DNA of 38,176 nt from an uncultured Methylococcaceae bacterium (GCA_903944165.1 CAJAQT010000057.1:1-38176); one strand, 5' to 3'. Counted from the first letter of the stretch, positions 18,472 to 28,232 are shown. A program made the numbers and translations. The notes: generated from the letters alone by a model not told the origin.

Positions 18472-19462
18472 GTATAAAATTTTTGTAAGCATAAGCACTA
18501 GCATACTGATTATGCTGGTTTTATTGAGCATTGACTTTAGTCATGCGCTGCATGCAAAGGTTATTAACAGTTCCGTGATTATTGAGATAGAAAAAGGTGA
18601 TTCTTTTCAACAAGTCATTCAAAAATTAGTAAGAAACGAAGTCAATATTAATGTGTTTTGGTTTTACGTGTTAGGTCTTCAAGGGCATGACTATAAAAAA
18701 ATTAAAGCGGGTGAATATGAATTTAATTCTTCTTTAACAATGCCTGATGTGTTGTCAATGTTAGTGCAAGGTAAGACCAAACGGTACAGTATTACTTTTC
18801 CTGAAGGATGGACTTTTGCGCAAATAAGTCAAAAAATTAGTGCAGAACCGCATTTAACGCATAGTCTTGATGTTACCAACAATGCTCTAGTCATGCAGGC
18901 CATAGGTGCCGACAGTAAACATCCCGAAGGAACATTTTTCCCAGACACTTATTTTTTTGAAAAGCATACAACTGATATCGCGTTGTTAAAAAGAGCTTAT
19001 ACAAAGATGCAGCGGGTATTACAGGATGCGTGGTTAACTAAAAGTAAGCAATTGCCGTTTAAAACGCCTTACGAAGCATTAATTTTAGCGTCAATTGTGG
19101 AAAAAGAAACCGCTTCGGCACAGGAGCGCACGCAAATAGCAGGTGTATTTATTCGCCGATTACAGCAAAATATTCCCTTACAAACAGATCCAACGGTTAT
19201 TTATGGAATGGGGGAGCATTACCTTGGCAATATTAGCAGTAAAGATTTAATAACGGCGACAGCTTATAATACCTATACGTTTAAAGGTTTGCCACCGACG
19301 CCAATAGCGATGCCAGGGCAAGAGGCCATTCATGCGGTTTTTCATCCTGACGCCAGTCAATCCTTGTATTTTGTAGCGCGAGGTGATGGCACTCATGTAT
19401 TTTCAGATACCTTAGACGCACATAATGCAGCAGTGACTACTTACCAAAAGGGCAAAAAATGA
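18452..19462 (+). CDS. mltG: Endolytic peptidoglycan transglycosylase MltG
   Basis: MltG cuts nascent glycan strands at the inner membrane. One N-terminal membrane anchor (about 8-27) is followed by a LysM-like region and the YceG domain. The latter includes PEGWTFAQI, the catalytic-glutamate motif ASIVEKETA, FIRRL, LQTDPTVIYG, and TAYNTYTFKGLPPTPIAMPG. Length is 336 aa. Its start lies inside pabC, and its stop overlaps the tmk start by four bases (ATGA). Confidence 0.96.
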   Translation: MWQLIFKYKIFVSISTSILIMLVLLSIDFSHALHAKVINSSVIIEIEKGDSFQQVIQKLVRNEVNINVFWFYVLGLQGHDYKKIKAGEYEFNSSLTMPDVLSMLVQGKTKRYSITFPEGWTFAQISQKISAEPHLTHSLDVTNNALVMQAIGADSKHPEGTFFPDTYFFEKHTTDIALLKRAYTKMQRVLQDAWLTKSKQLPFKTPYEALILASIVEKETASAQERTQIAGVFIRRLQQNIPLQTDPTVIYGMGEHYLGNISSKDLITATAYNTYTFKGLPPTPIAMPGQEAIHAVFHPDASQSLYFVARGDGTHVFSDTLDAHNAAVTTYQKGKK

Positions 19463-20082
19463 CGCGTGGTAAATTTATTACGATTGAGGGCTGTGAAGGC
19501 GTAGGTAAGTCAACCAATATGGCTTTTCTTAAAACGCATTTAACAAAAAATAATATTTCTGTTGTGTCTACACGTGAGCCGGGTGGTACGTATCTGGCGG
19601 AAAAAATAAGACATATTTTATTAGAAAAAGACACAGAAACCATTGCTGAGTCAGCTGAGTTATTATTAATGTTTGCCGCGCGTGCCCAGCACATTAAGCA
19701 TGTGATTGAGCCTGCTTTAGCCGCAGGACACTGGGTAATCTCCGATCGCTTTACAGATGCAACCTATGCTTATCAAGGTGGTGGGCGTTTAATGAAGGTC
19801 AGCACAATTGCGTGGTTAGAAAATTGGGTGCAAGGATCTTTGCGTCCAGATTTAACCTTATTATTAGATGCACCTGTAGAAATTGGCTTGCAACGCATTA
19901 AAGAGCGAGGTGATTTGGATCGATTTGAAACAGAAAAGATACACTTTTTCGAACGAGTACGCCGCGCTTATATTGTGCAATCAGAAATGCACCCAGAAAG
20001 AATAAAAGTAATAAAGGCTAATCAGTCATTAGCAGAGGTGCAAGCCGCCATTGTCAATGCTTTGCGCGTGTTAGTAAGATGA
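19459..20082 (+). CDS. tmk: Thymidylate kinase
   Basis: Tmk phosphorylates dTMP to dTDP. The P-loop is EGCEGVGKST, the DRX motif is SDRFTDATYAYQGGGR, and TREPGGT binds the nucleotide. The LID segment follows LDAPVEIGLQRIKERG. Length is 207 aa. ATGA overlaps join it to mltG before and holB after, so the whole group is coupled. Confidence 0.97.
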   Translation: MTRGKFITIEGCEGVGKSTNMAFLKTHLTKNNISVVSTREPGGTYLAEKIRHILLEKDTETIAESAELLLMFAARAQHIKHVIEPALAAGHWVISDRFTDATYAYQGGGRLMKVSTIAWLENWVQGSLRPDLTLLLDAPVEIGLQRIKERGDLDRFETEKIHFFERVRRAYIVQSEMHPERIKVIKANQSLAEVQAAIVNALRVLVR

Positions 20083-21089
20083 CGGTTTCGGACAATCTTC
20101 CTTGGCAAGTTGCAGAATGGGAGCATTTAATGGCGTATGTTCAGCAAGATAGAATGCCCCACGCATTATTAGTGTATGGTCAACAAGGACTAGGTAAGCA
20201 ATATTTAGTGCAGCGTTTTGCGAATTTTTTATTATGTTCAGCGGATGATAAAAAAAATGCTGCCTGCGGTCACTGTCCTAGTTGTCTATTAATGCAGGCA
20301 CACACGCATCCTGATTTTTATTTTTTAGCACCAATCGAGCCGTCAGAAATTATTTCTATTGAGCAAATTAGGACGTTGTTACAAGGCTTAAGCTTAACAT
20401 CACATTTTAATCTTTATAGAATAATCATCGTTAATCAAGCGCACACCATGAACGTGAATGCGGCTAACGCTTTTTTAAAATATCTTGAAGAGCCTGTAGA
20501 GCGTACCTTGATTGTGTTAATTACTGACCAATACAAGCGCCTACCAGCAACCATCGTTAGTCGATGTCAGAAATTGCCGGTAATGAGACCTGCACACAAT
20601 CAAGTCTTGTCATGGCTACAGCTGCAAAAATCAGACGCTACAGTAGACGATATAAAGGCATGTTTAAGTTTAGCGAATAACGCACCTTATATGGCATTGA
20701 CATATTTATCTGATGATACGTTAAGCTTGCGAAATGCCTGCTATAAAGAGTGGCTAGCGGTTGCTAAGCAACGTCAACATCCTGTTATCGTTGCTGAACA
20801 ATGGGTAAAATTAACTAAAGCAACACTTCTGGCATGGATGATCAGTTGGGTTATTGATATGACTAAATTTTATTTTACTGCCCAACCATTACATTTATTT
20901 AATCCTGATTTAAACAATTCCTTGCAAGCTTTTGCCAAGCAACTAGAATTAAAAGAGTTAATCATTTTTTATGATTTATTATTAATTAGTCAGCAGCGCA
21001 TGGTGACGCAAATTAATAATCAGAGTATTTATGAAGAAATTTTAATTGCTTGGTTCAACCTCAACTCAGCCCAAAAACATGACAGCTAA
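20079..21089 (+). CDS. holB: DNA polymerase III delta-prime subunit
   Basis: HolB is the delta' subunit of the clamp loader. It has the AAA+ start with a P-loop-like GQQGLGKQ that lacks the usual Ser/Thr, which is common for delta'. A zinc module CGHCPSCLLMQAHTHPDF lies at about residues 65-82. The sensor region NAANAFLKYLEEP and the TIVSRCQ arginine-finger motif are present. Length is 336 aa. The tmk-holB-pilZ order supports the assignment. Confidence 0.95.
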   Translation: MTVSDNLPWQVAEWEHLMAYVQQDRMPHALLVYGQQGLGKQYLVQRFANFLLCSADDKKNAACGHCPSCLLMQAHTHPDFYFLAPIEPSEIISIEQIRTLLQGLSLTSHFNLYRIIIVNQAHTMNVNAANAFLKYLEEPVERTLIVLITDQYKRLPATIVSRCQKLPVMRPAHNQVLSWLQLQKSDATVDDIKACLSLANNAPYMALTYLSDDTLSLRNACYKEWLAVAKQRQHPVIVAEQWVKLTKATLLAWMISWVIDMTKFYFTAQPLHLFNPDLNNSLQAFAKQLELKELIIFYDLLLISQQRMVTQINNQSIYEEILIAWFNLNSAQKHDS

Positions 21090-21429
21090 ACCTCCAAGAC
21101 CAGGAATATTGCCATTATCCATCAAAGACAAAGCATCGTTGTATGCTTCTTATATGTCTTTTATCGTTAATGGTGGTTTGTTTGTGCCGACATTACGCCA
21201 TTATGAAATTGGTCAAGAAGTATTTATTTTATTAAATTTAATGGAAGAATCAGAACGCTTACCCATCGCGGGAAAAATTATCTGGAAAACGCCCCCAGGC
21301 GCAGAAAGTTATCGCGCTGTAGGTATTGGTATTCAATTTATAGATCAAGATGGTGGTTTAGCTAGAAGTAAAATTGAAACCTATTTAGCGGGAGCGTTAA
21401 ATTCTGAAAATCCTACCCATACTTTGTAA
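21079..21429 (+). CDS. pilZ: Type IV pilus PilZ-domain protein
   Basis: This 116-residue PilZ protein is the non-canonical kind needed for type IV pilus assembly. It lacks the RxxxR motif used to bind c-di-GMP. Visible segments are SYMSFIVNGGLFVPT, a central beta region with GKIIWKTPP, and GIGIQFIDQDG. The start taken is the ATG at 21079, 11 bases inside holB; a TTG at 21046 is also in frame but gives an atypical N-terminus. The gene position after holB and before tatD matches Pseudomonas pilZ. Confidence 0.92.
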   Translation: MTAKPPRPGILPLSIKDKASLYASYMSFIVNGGLFVPTLRHYEIGQEVFILLNLMEESERLPIAGKIIWKTPPGAESYRAVGIGIQFIDQDGGLARSKIETYLAGALNSENPTHTL

Positions 21430-21435
21430 GCCACT

Positions 21436-22224
21436 ATGTTAATCGATTCACATTGCCACTTAGATAAAATTGATTTAAAGCCCTATCAAGATAACTTTGC
21501 TACTTTTATGCACGAGGTAAGTGCTCAGCAGATTTCACATTTATTGTGTATAGCAATTGATCTTGAAGCTTATCCAGCGATGCTAGAAAAAGTGGCTAAC
21601 TACCCTAATATTTCAGTAAGTGTAGGGGTACATCCAAATGTTCACGACGGACATGAGCCTAGCGCAGAAGAGCTTATCTGCTTAGGACACGCTAAAAAAG
21701 TGATTGCAATTGGCGAGACTGGATTAGATTATTTTCGTAGTGAAGGTGATTTAACTTGGCAACATGAGCGTTTTAGACAGCATATTCGCGCAGCAAAAGC
21801 ATTAAAAAAACCATTAATCATTCATACCCGAGAAGCTAAAGAAGCTACCTTAAGAATTTTAAAGGAAGAACATGCTGATGAAGTTGGTGGAGTTATTCAT
21901 TGTTTTACGGAAGATTGGGACTTTGCTCAACAAGTCATCGATATTAATTTCTATGTTTCATTTTCGGGTATTGTGACCTTTGCCAATGCTAAAAATATTC
22001 AGGAAGTGGCGACAAAAATACCAGCTGATCGTTATTTAATTGAAACAGATTCACCTTATTTAGCTCCTGTTCCGTTTCGTGGTAAACCCAATTATCCTAT
22101 GTATGTGCGCTATGTTGCTGAATGTATAGCCAACTTAAGGGGGGTGAGTTTTGCAAATATTGCGCAGGAATCTTCGCAAAATTTTAATCGATTATTTTCC
22201 CTGAGTTCAGAAACCTCCCTTTGA
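21436..22224 (+). CDS. tatD: TatD family metal-dependent deoxyribonuclease
   Basis: The TatD family are TIM-barrel metal-dependent hydrolases with 3'-to-5' DNase activity. Metal ligands are visible in DSHCHLD (4-10), [20 protein letters not shown] and ETDSPYLAP. Length is 262 aa. It follows pilZ by 6 bases, as the last gene of the fab-holB run. The TerD block starts 40 bases later. Confidence 0.94.
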   Translation: MLIDSHCHLDKIDLKPYQDNFATFMHEVSAQQISHLLCIAIDLEAYPAMLEKVANYPNISVSVGVHPNVHDGHEPSAEELICLGHAKKVIAIGETGLDYFRSEGDLTWQHERFRQHIRAAKALKKPLIIHTREAKEATLRILKEEHADEVGGVIHCFTEDWDFAQQVIDINFYVSFSGIVTFANAKNIQEVATKIPADRYLIETDSPYLAPVPFRGKPNYPMYVRYVAECIANLRGVSFANIAQESSQNFNRLFSLSSETSL

Positions 22225-22264
22225 GCTTACTTTTTTTACAAACTTTAATTTAGGAGAATGCGTG

Positions 22265-22840
22265 ATGAGTATTTCATTAAGTAAAGGTGGCAATATTAGT
22301 CTTTCTAAGACTGATCCCAGTTTAAAAAATATTATTGTAGGATTAGGCTGGGATGCTCGCCCCACAGACGGTGCGGATTTTGATTTAGACGCCAGTGCCT
22401 TTATGCTTAAAGACGATGGCAAAGTTCGCTCTGATAGCGATTTTATTTTTTATAATCAAATGCGTTCACGTTGCGGTGCTGTAGAACACACAGGTGACAA
22501 TCGTACAGGTGAAGGTGAGGGCGATGATGAAGCGCTAGTGATTATCCTTGATAAAGTACCTGCGGATATTCAACGTATTGTATTTGTGGTCACTATTCAT
22601 GATGCAGATGCCCGTAAACAGAATTTTGGACAAGTGTCCAAAGCCTCGGTTCGTATCGTTAATAAAGACAGTAATCAAGAAGTCACTCGCTATGATTTAA
22701 GTGAAGATGCGTCAATTGAAACGGCAATGATTTTTGGTGAAATTTATCGCCATAATGGTGAATGGAAATTTAAAGCTGTCGGTCAAGGATATGCAGGTGG
22801 TTTAGCTGCGTTAGCTCAACAGTTTGGTATTAATATTTAA
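22265..22840 (+). CDS. TerD family protein 1
   Basis: TerD proteins are calcium-binding beta-sandwich proteins tied to tellurite, phage and oxidative-stress resistance. This 191-residue copy has [31 protein letters not shown], the acidic [13 protein letters not shown], and the C-terminal [18 protein letters not shown]. The ATG at 22265 has GGAGA upstream; a GTG one codon before is also in frame. It opens an operon that runs to terB. It and the next gene are close paralogues. Confidence 0.96.
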   Translation: MSISLSKGGNISLSKTDPSLKNIIVGLGWDARPTDGADFDLDASAFMLKDDGKVRSDSDFIFYNQMRSRCGAVEHTGDNRTGEGEGDDEALVIILDKVPADIQRIVFVVTIHDADARKQNFGQVSKASVRIVNKDSNQEVTRYDLSEDASIETAMIFGEIYRHNGEWKFKAVGQGYAGGLAALAQQFGINI

Positions 22841-22941
22841 TTTTGTATCGATTATTCTTTTCATAAAAACACAATATACTCAGCAGTAATCGTGACTACA
22901 TTAAGGTATGTGTCACTATTTTATTAACACAGGAGATAACC

Positions 22942-23517
22942 ATGGCAATATCACTTACAAAAGGCGGTAACGTAAATTTAAGTAAAGAAGCACCTGGCTT
23001 AAAAAAAATCAGTGTAGGTTTAGGGTGGGATGCTAGAGCAACAGATGGCGCAGCATTTGACTTAGATGCCAGTGCCTTTTTAGTCACTGCGGAAGGCAAA
23101 GTGCGTACCGACGGTGATTTTTGTTTTTTCAATAATAAAGTAGTGGCAAATGGTGCGGTTCAGCACTTGGGTGATAACACCACCGGTGAGGGCGAGGGTG
23201 ATGATGAAACAATTCAAGTTGAGTTATCGCTTATTCCCGCTGAACTAGAAAAAATAGTGTTTACGGTGACGATTTATGAAGCTGAACTAAGAAAACAAAA
23301 CTTTGGTCAAGTCAGTCATGCATTCATTCGAATTATTAATCAAGATGGCGGTCAAGAAATTGCGCGTTATGATTTAAGTGAAGATGCTTCTGTTGAAACG
23401 GCCATGATTTTTGGTGAAATTTATCGTCATGGCACTGATTGGAAATTTAAAGCAGTTGGTCAAGGTTTTGCTGGTGGACTAGGTCCTTTAGCGGCTTCAT
23501 TTGGCGTAAATATTTAA
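22942..23517 (+). CDS. TerD family protein 2
   Basis: This second 191-residue TerD paralogue is highly similar to the first over its whole length, including [21 protein letters not shown] and the Ca-site segment [13 protein letters not shown] (Thr replaces Arg). The C-terminus [18 protein letters not shown] also matches. An AGGAG ribosome site lies just before the ATG. The 101-base gap upstream is larger than elsewhere in the operon and may hold an extra promoter; it contains a TGTGT/ACACA inverted repeat near 22910-22931. Confidence 0.96.
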   Translation: MAISLTKGGNVNLSKEAPGLKKISVGLGWDARATDGAAFDLDASAFLVTAEGKVRTDGDFCFFNNKVVANGAVQHLGDNTTGEGEGDDETIQVELSLIPAELEKIVFTVTIYEAELRKQNFGQVSHAFIRIINQDGGQEIARYDLSEDASVETAMIFGEIYRHGTDWKFKAVGQGFAGGLGPLAASFGVNI

Positions 23518-23532
23518 TCAAAAGGCAATATA

Positions 23533-24129
23533 ATGGCAATTAGTCTACAAAAAGGTCAAAAAATTTCTTTAACAAAAGAATCGGGTGAAGGCTTAGATAA
23601 AGTCATCATGGGGTTAGGTTGGGACGCAAAGCAAACGGGGGGCGGTGGTTTTTTAAAAGGCATGTTTGGTGGCGGCGGCAGTGAATCCATCGATTTAGAT
23701 GCTTCTTGCATCATGTTTGGTGAAGATAAAAAAGTTATCGATACCATTTGGTTTAAGCAATTAAAAAGTAAAGACGGCAGTATTGTGCATACTGGTGACA
23801 ATCGTACCGGTGAGGGTGACGGTGATGATGAACAAATAATTGTTGATTTGGCTAGCGTGCCAACTACGGTTCAGGCCTTAGTTTTTACGGTGAATTCCTT
23901 TACGGGACAAACTTTTGATGCCGTTGAAAATGCCTATTGCCGCATGGTTGATAGTCGTAATAATAATGAAATTGCGCGTTATACCTTAACTGCTCAAGGC
24001 TCGCATAGTGCTCAGGTCATGGCAAAACTATACCGTCATAATGGCGAGTGGAAAATGCACGCCATTGGTGAAAATTGTAACGGTAGAACTTTTGATGCCT
24101 TATTACCGCACATTATTATTCACCTATAA
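23533..24129 (+). CDS. TerD family protein 3, TerZ-like
   Basis: This 198-residue TerD-domain protein is the divergent member. It has GLGWDAKQ, then a Gly-rich insertion GGGGFLKGMFGGGGSES (about 36-52), then IDLDASCIMF and [13 protein letters not shown]. The insertion and DASCIMF are features of the TerZ-type branch. The last third ([32 protein letters not shown]) follows the family fold. It begins 15 bases after TerD 2 and ends 4 bases before the ATP-grasp gene. Confidence 0.93.
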   Translation: MAISLQKGQKISLTKESGEGLDKVIMGLGWDAKQTGGGGFLKGMFGGGGSESIDLDASCIMFGEDKKVIDTIWFKQLKSKDGSIVHTGDNRTGEGDGDDEQIIVDLASVPTTVQALVFTVNSFTGQTFDAVENAYCRMVDSRNNNEIARYTLTAQGSHSAQVMAKLYRHNGEWKMHAIGENCNGRTFDALLPHIIIHL

Positions 24130-24133
24130 TTAG

Positions 24134-25150
24134 ATGAAACTTTGGTTTAATAAAACATTTTCCACGATTAGCTCAGTTATTTATCAGCTACGGCAGGCGA
24201 TACCAATCAGTGAACTCACTATCGTTGCCACGCATGTGCATTCATCAGCAGTGGTTTTTTTAGCTGCTGATGAGCATTATTTGGAGCCAGAAAGTCTAGC
24301 GGGTGAACAATATCTGCACTGGTGTATACAGTTTTGTATTGAACATCAGATTACCGTGTTTTGGCCAGGCAAAGAAGCCGCGCTTATTAGTGCCCACCAT
24401 GCTTTATTTCAGGAGATAGGCGTTAAGGTTTTTCTTGTTGCAGAATCTGAGACCTTAACATTATTGCACGATAAAGCTGAGTTTTATCGAAGTCTACCTG
24501 CACCTATTGCCAAAATCATGGATGTTTATGCCGTCAATGATAGCGAACAATTTACTAAGGCCTGTGCACTTCTCTATGCAAAACATCCGGTGTTATGCGT
24601 TAAGCCGGCGGTGTCCGTGTTCGGCTTGGGCTTTAGAATTTTAGATACACAAGAAACCAGTGTTACGCATATTGTTAAGGGCACAGAGTACCGCTTACCT
24701 TTGCAAGAATTGCAGTTGGGCTTAGCCACCACACCTACTTTTGCGACGCTATTAGTCATGGAATATTTGCCTGGACCTGAATGGAGCGTAGATTGTGTCG
24801 GTCAAAATGGGCATTTGCTATGCGCGGTGCAACGTAAAAAATCGCCCCAGCCTGGGCATGGTCAGCAAATTGATAATAATGATGAAATCACGTTGATGGT
24901 TACGCAATTAACTGCGCACTATCGTTTAAATGGTTTGTTTAATATTCAATTTAAAGCCAGTGCTGAAGGCCCTAGATGTTTAGAAATTAATCCTAGACCT
25001 TCCGGTGGCGTAGGTATGGCGTGTTTGGCGGGGGTTAATTTACCTTATTTGGCGTGGCAAGTTGGTCTTGGGCGCACAGTTGAAATACCTGCAATTCACT
25101 ATGGCCTGAAGGTGACTGAAGAAAAGCGTGCCGTTATGTTGCCAGATTAA
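24134..25150 (+). CDS. Ter-associated ATP-grasp enzyme
   Basis: This 338-residue protein carries an ATP-grasp ligase fold. The N-terminal pre-ATP-grasp domain spans about 1-115. Then come CVKPAVSVFGLGFR (nucleotide-binding Lys), VMEYLPGPEWSVDC, and the metal-binding FNIQFK...CLEINPRPSGG. ATP-grasp enzymes join a carboxylate to an amine or thiol through an acyl-phosphate. Homologues sit in TerD operons with PRTases, and a role in making a nucleoside-like metabolite has been proposed. The actual substrate cannot be read from the sequence. Confidence 0.88.
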   Translation: MKLWFNKTFSTISSVIYQLRQAIPISELTIVATHVHSSAVVFLAADEHYLEPESLAGEQYLHWCIQFCIEHQITVFWPGKEAALISAHHALFQEIGVKVFLVAESETLTLLHDKAEFYRSLPAPIAKIMDVYAVNDSEQFTKACALLYAKHPVLCVKPAVSVFGLGFRILDTQETSVTHIVKGTEYRLPLQELQLGLATTPTFATLLVMEYLPGPEWSVDCVGQNGHLLCAVQRKKSPQPGHGQQIDNNDEITLMVTQLTAHYRLNGLFNIQFKASAEGPRCLEINPRPSGGVGMACLAGVNLPYLAWQVGLGRTVEIPAIHYGLKVTEEKRAVMLPD

Positions 25151-25163
25151 GGAGTGTGCATAA

Positions 25164-26366
25164 ATGAAGGATGAGGTGACATGCACTTTAGCAACAGGAA
25201 CCTTGCAGCTTATCTTAGCGCAAGGAACTATCCCATTACAGCGTTTACTTGGTTTTGCAGCCCGAATTGGGGCTAAACGTAAATTTTTATTGGTAAGTAA
25301 AGTATTAGGTAAACACTATCCTGTACCCCTTAAACTGCTGCGTTGGTCATATCGAGCGTTAGCCCGTAAAGTGCTCGCTCACACGCTAGCGTCACCATCG
25401 GTATGGATTGGTATGGCAGAAACCGCAACTGGCTTGGGTTATGGTGTATTTGAACACGCATACCTCGACAATAAATCGCTTAAAAACGTGTTATTTATGC
25501 AAACAACGCGTTATGTTTTGGCAGATCGACCGTATTTGGCCTTTGATGAAGCACATAGTCATGCAACAGATTTCTTTTTGTATTATCCAGAAGCGCCGGC
25601 CTTACAGCATATTTTTTTAAGCGCCCGTAGCTTAGTGCTGATTGATGATGAAATAAGCACAGGACGTACTTTTTTACATCTTATTAAAGCTTATCAGCAA
25701 ATTAATGACAACTTGCAACAAGTCATCATTGTAAGTTTAGTTAATTTTGCTTCTGACGCAGATCGCCACTATTTACAAGAACAAGCGGGCATCGAGGTCA
25801 TCTGGATTTGCTTGCGGCAAGGACAATTATCTTTTCAAGACACTGCTTTTATTCCACCGACCCAAGCGCCCGTTAATGTTATTGGCAATAAAGAAAATAA
25901 GCAGCATTTACTTGCCTGGCCTGGTCGATTAGGGCTGGCTGTGCCCATTGATATAGACCAAGCTGGTCTTGCGCCGCTGATTAATTTAATGAACAACATT
26001 AAGCCGTGTCCCCATAAAATTATGGTGCTAGGCACCGGCGAGTGTAATGCCCCCGCGTATTTATTGGGTAAAGAATTAGCACAGCGTGGTTATTGTGTAC
26101 ACCTTCAAAGCACTACACGCTCGCCTATTTATGTTGGTAATGACATTAGCTGTAGGCTGACATTTAAAGATAATTATGAGGATGATATTGATAACTTTAT
26201 CTATAACTTTTGTCCTGAAGCTTATGATGTCGTCATTATCTGTCATGAAACACCGGTAAACGCAGCCATTGTCGAGCGCTTAGTTGCGTGGCAAGCAATC
26301 AGCGCACGTTTTGAACTTAATGCTACCAGTGCAACACATGCAAACTTACATTTTTTTAGACCTTGA
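25164..26366 (+). CDS. Phosphoribosyltransferase with TRSP domain
   Basis: This 400-residue protein has an N-terminal PRTase domain (PRTase_2 type) and a C-terminal TRSP domain. The PRPP-binding loop is LIDDEISTGRT (159-169). The TRSP signature TTRSP is at 317-321, after the glycine-rich VLGTGECNAPAYLLG (288-302). The family is known mainly from Ter operons, where it is predicted to form or break an N-glycosidic bond using PRPP. Start codon ATG 25164 with GGAGTG upstream. It overlaps the HAD gene by 29 bases. Confidence 0.9.
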   Translation: MKDEVTCTLATGTLQLILAQGTIPLQRLLGFAARIGAKRKFLLVSKVLGKHYPVPLKLLRWSYRALARKVLAHTLASPSVWIGMAETATGLGYGVFEHAYLDNKSLKNVLFMQTTRYVLADRPYLAFDEAHSHATDFFLYYPEAPALQHIFLSARSLVLIDDEISTGRTFLHLIKAYQQINDNLQQVIIVSLVNFASDADRHYLQEQAGIEVIWICLRQGQLSFQDTAFIPPTQAPVNVIGNKENKQHLLAWPGRLGLAVPIDIDQAGLAPLINLMNNIKPCPHKIMVLGTGECNAPAYLLGKELAQRGYCVHLQSTTRSPIYVGNDISCRLTFKDNYEDDIDNFIYNFCPEAYDVVIICHETPVNAAIVERLVAWQAISARFELNATSATHANLHFFRP

Positions 26367-27096
26367 CGACACCTTGTTTCAAACTTTGCGCAAATGTCCG
26401 ACACCCTTAACCGAGCATCCCGTAGTCGTACGTGCGTATTTACCTGATGGCACCCCTAATTCATTTGCCACCGCTAAGCAGCAGTGGTTATGGGCGTGGT
26501 TACAGCAAACTGGTAAAGTCATTCCAGTAACAGCACGAGATCATGCGGCTTTTTATCGAGTAAACTTAGCCTTTACCGAAGAAATTATTTTAAATCATGG
26601 CGCGGTTATTTTAGACAAACAAGGGCAGTTAGACTCCTTTTGGATGGCTAAAATGCGTTCAGAACTTACTGATGCTTACCCACATTTATTTTCTGTATGG
26701 AAAAAAATTGAAGCATATTGCCAGCACAATTCGGGTTATACACTACGCTTAGTGAGTGATTTTGACACTATTTGGTATGGTGTTGTTAAGCATTCTGAAG
26801 GAACTGAAGCAATCTTAAAAGCCATTCTGGATGATATTTTAATAACGACAAGCGCCTTTACCGAAGGGCATTTATATTGGCATTTAAATGGCAATAATTT
26901 AGCGGTATTGCCCGCATGTATAAATAAGCAGTATGCCGTGAGCTATCTATTGCAACGCTACACTAAACAGCATGGAGAAATTGTTAGTTTTGCCGCAGGT
27001 GATAGTAAAACAGATGCGGCGTTTATGGCCTTATGTGATTATGCTTTCATCCCTAAAAACACCCAGTTACATTCTGAATTACTTAGCATTAAATGA
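26338..27096 (+). CDS. HAD-superfamily phosphatase (Ter-associated)
   Basis: This 252-residue HAD hydrolase has motif I FLDLDDTLFQT and motif IV AAGDSKTDAAFM near the C-terminus. A Cof-like cap lies between, and PVTARDH marks motif II. The start at 26338 places motif I at residue 5-15, as normal; an upstream in-frame start at 26284 would add unrelated residues. It overlaps the preceding PRTase by 29 bases and the next gene by ATGA. In this context it probably removes phosphate from a phosphoribosylated intermediate (inference). Confidence 0.9.
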   Translation: MQTYIFLDLDDTLFQTLRKCPTPLTEHPVVVRAYLPDGTPNSFATAKQQWLWAWLQQTGKVIPVTARDHAAFYRVNLAFTEEIILNHGAVILDKQGQLDSFWMAKMRSELTDAYPHLFSVWKKIEAYCQHNSGYTLRLVSDFDTIWYGVVKHSEGTEAILKAILDDILITTSAFTEGHLYWHLNGNNLAVLPACINKQYAVSYLLQRYTKQHGEIVSFAAGDSKTDAAFMALCDYAFIPKNTQLHSELLSIK

Positions 27097-28190
27097 TAAA
27101 TAACACTTTTTTTTCAGGAAGTTATCAGCAAGATGAGGTGCAGTTTTTACTGAAACCAATCACGTTACCCACGCTGTCTATTGCCGATAAAGAGCAGTTA
27201 ATTCAATCAGGTCAGAAGCATTATTCGCAGTTGCTCAGCGCAGAGACGGTGCCTTCAGCAGAATATTTACGTCTTTTTTACCACGCGATGAGCGCAAATA
27301 AACAGCGTGTTGCTAACGATTTACTGGTCTTAGCGAGAAAAATTATTGCTACCCGACCAGATGACATTACTTTAGTTTCCTTAGCCAGAGCAGGAACGCC
27401 CATTGGTGTGTTGTTAAAAACTATATTAACCAAGTTATTTAAAAAAACAGTTAGGCATTATTCACTATCCATTATTCGTGATATTGGTATAGATCAGAAC
27501 GCATTACATTTTATTACTCAGCATCATGCAATTAACAGTCTTGTGTTTGTTGATGGCTGGACCGGAAAAGGCGTTATTGCCAATGAATTAACCGCAAGTC
27601 TAGCGAACTATGCAACGCTTACCCAGCAAATTATTCCTGCGGAATTGTATGTATTAACTGATTTATCTGGTCATGCACATATCTCAGCTTCAACAGAAGA
27701 TTATTTAATTCCCTCGTGCTTACTTAATGCGACGGTGTCTGGATTAATTAGTCGCTCTGTGTATGATCAAGCATGGTGTGCAGACGATGATTTTCATGGC
27801 TGCGTGTATTATGAGCATTTTCAAGCCAATGATTTATCCCGTTATTTTATTGATGAAATCTATGCGAGTTGCGAAGCACTTGGGGCGTTTAGTCAGCAAA
27901 GCGTGGTGTTGACCACAGCTACTCAACAGCAACACAGGCCAGCACACGAGTGTTTACAGCACTTAGCAGAACAATTCGCGATTAATAACTATCATTATAT
28001 TAAACCAGGAATTGGCGAGGCGACGCGTGTGTTACTCAGGCGAGAAGCGCAGGCACTTATTCTTCAAGATAGTCATTCTCCAGACACAGCACATTTACGT
28101 TATCTTGCGGAAACGCGTGCAATTCCTCTTTTTATTAACCCAAAGTTGCCGTATCAAGCCGTGGCAATTATCAAAAATGTAGTGAGCTGA
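27093..28190 (+). CDS. StiP-family phosphoribosyltransferase-like protein with C-terminal Pelota-like region
   Basis: This 365-residue protein belongs to the family often labelled cysteine protease StiP, now viewed as a PRTase-like fold. Visible are SLARAGTPIGVLL, HYSLSIIRDIGID, and a PRPP-loop-like VFVDGWTGKG. The family's central part includes IPSCLLNATVSGLISRSVY. The C-terminal 90 residues (GIGEATRVLLRREAQALIL to the end) look like a Pelota/L7Ae-type RNA-binding domain. That reading is moderate only. The protease label is not supported by a clear Cys-His pair. It overlaps the HAD stop by ATGA. Confidence 0.85.
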   Translation: MINNTFFSGSYQQDEVQFLLKPITLPTLSIADKEQLIQSGQKHYSQLLSAETVPSAEYLRLFYHAMSANKQRVANDLLVLARKIIATRPDDITLVSLARAGTPIGVLLKTILTKLFKKTVRHYSLSIIRDIGIDQNALHFITQHHAINSLVFVDGWTGKGVIANELTASLANYATLTQQIIPAELYVLTDLSGHAHISASTEDYLIPSCLLNATVSGLISRSVYDQAWCADDDFHGCVYYEHFQANDLSRYFIDEIYASCEALGAFSQQSVVLTTATQQQHRPAHECLQHLAEQFAINNYHYIKPGIGEATRVLLRREAQALILQDSHSPDTAHLRYLAETRAIPLFINPKLPYQAVAIIKNVVS

Positions 28191-28232
28191 ATGAAAAATA
28201 AACGAACACAGCGGCAACTATTTTTAGTATGA
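28191..28232 (+). CDS. 13-codon mini-ORF bridging StiP and CitE-like genes
   Basis: An ATG begins on the base after the TGA of the StiP-family gene. It encodes MKNKRTQRQLFLV and its TGA overlaps the ATG of the CitE-like gene (ATGA at 28229-28232). The CitE-like start has no good ribosome site, so this tiny frame could pass ribosomes from one gene to the next. It might also arise by chance. Confidence 0.3.
   Translation: MKNKRTQRQLFLV

Noticed and set aside
27093-28190. Cysteine-protease function for the StiP-like protein
   Set aside because: No convincing Cys-His catalytic pair is seen, and the VDGWTGKG loop and operon partners fit a PRTase-like fold better.
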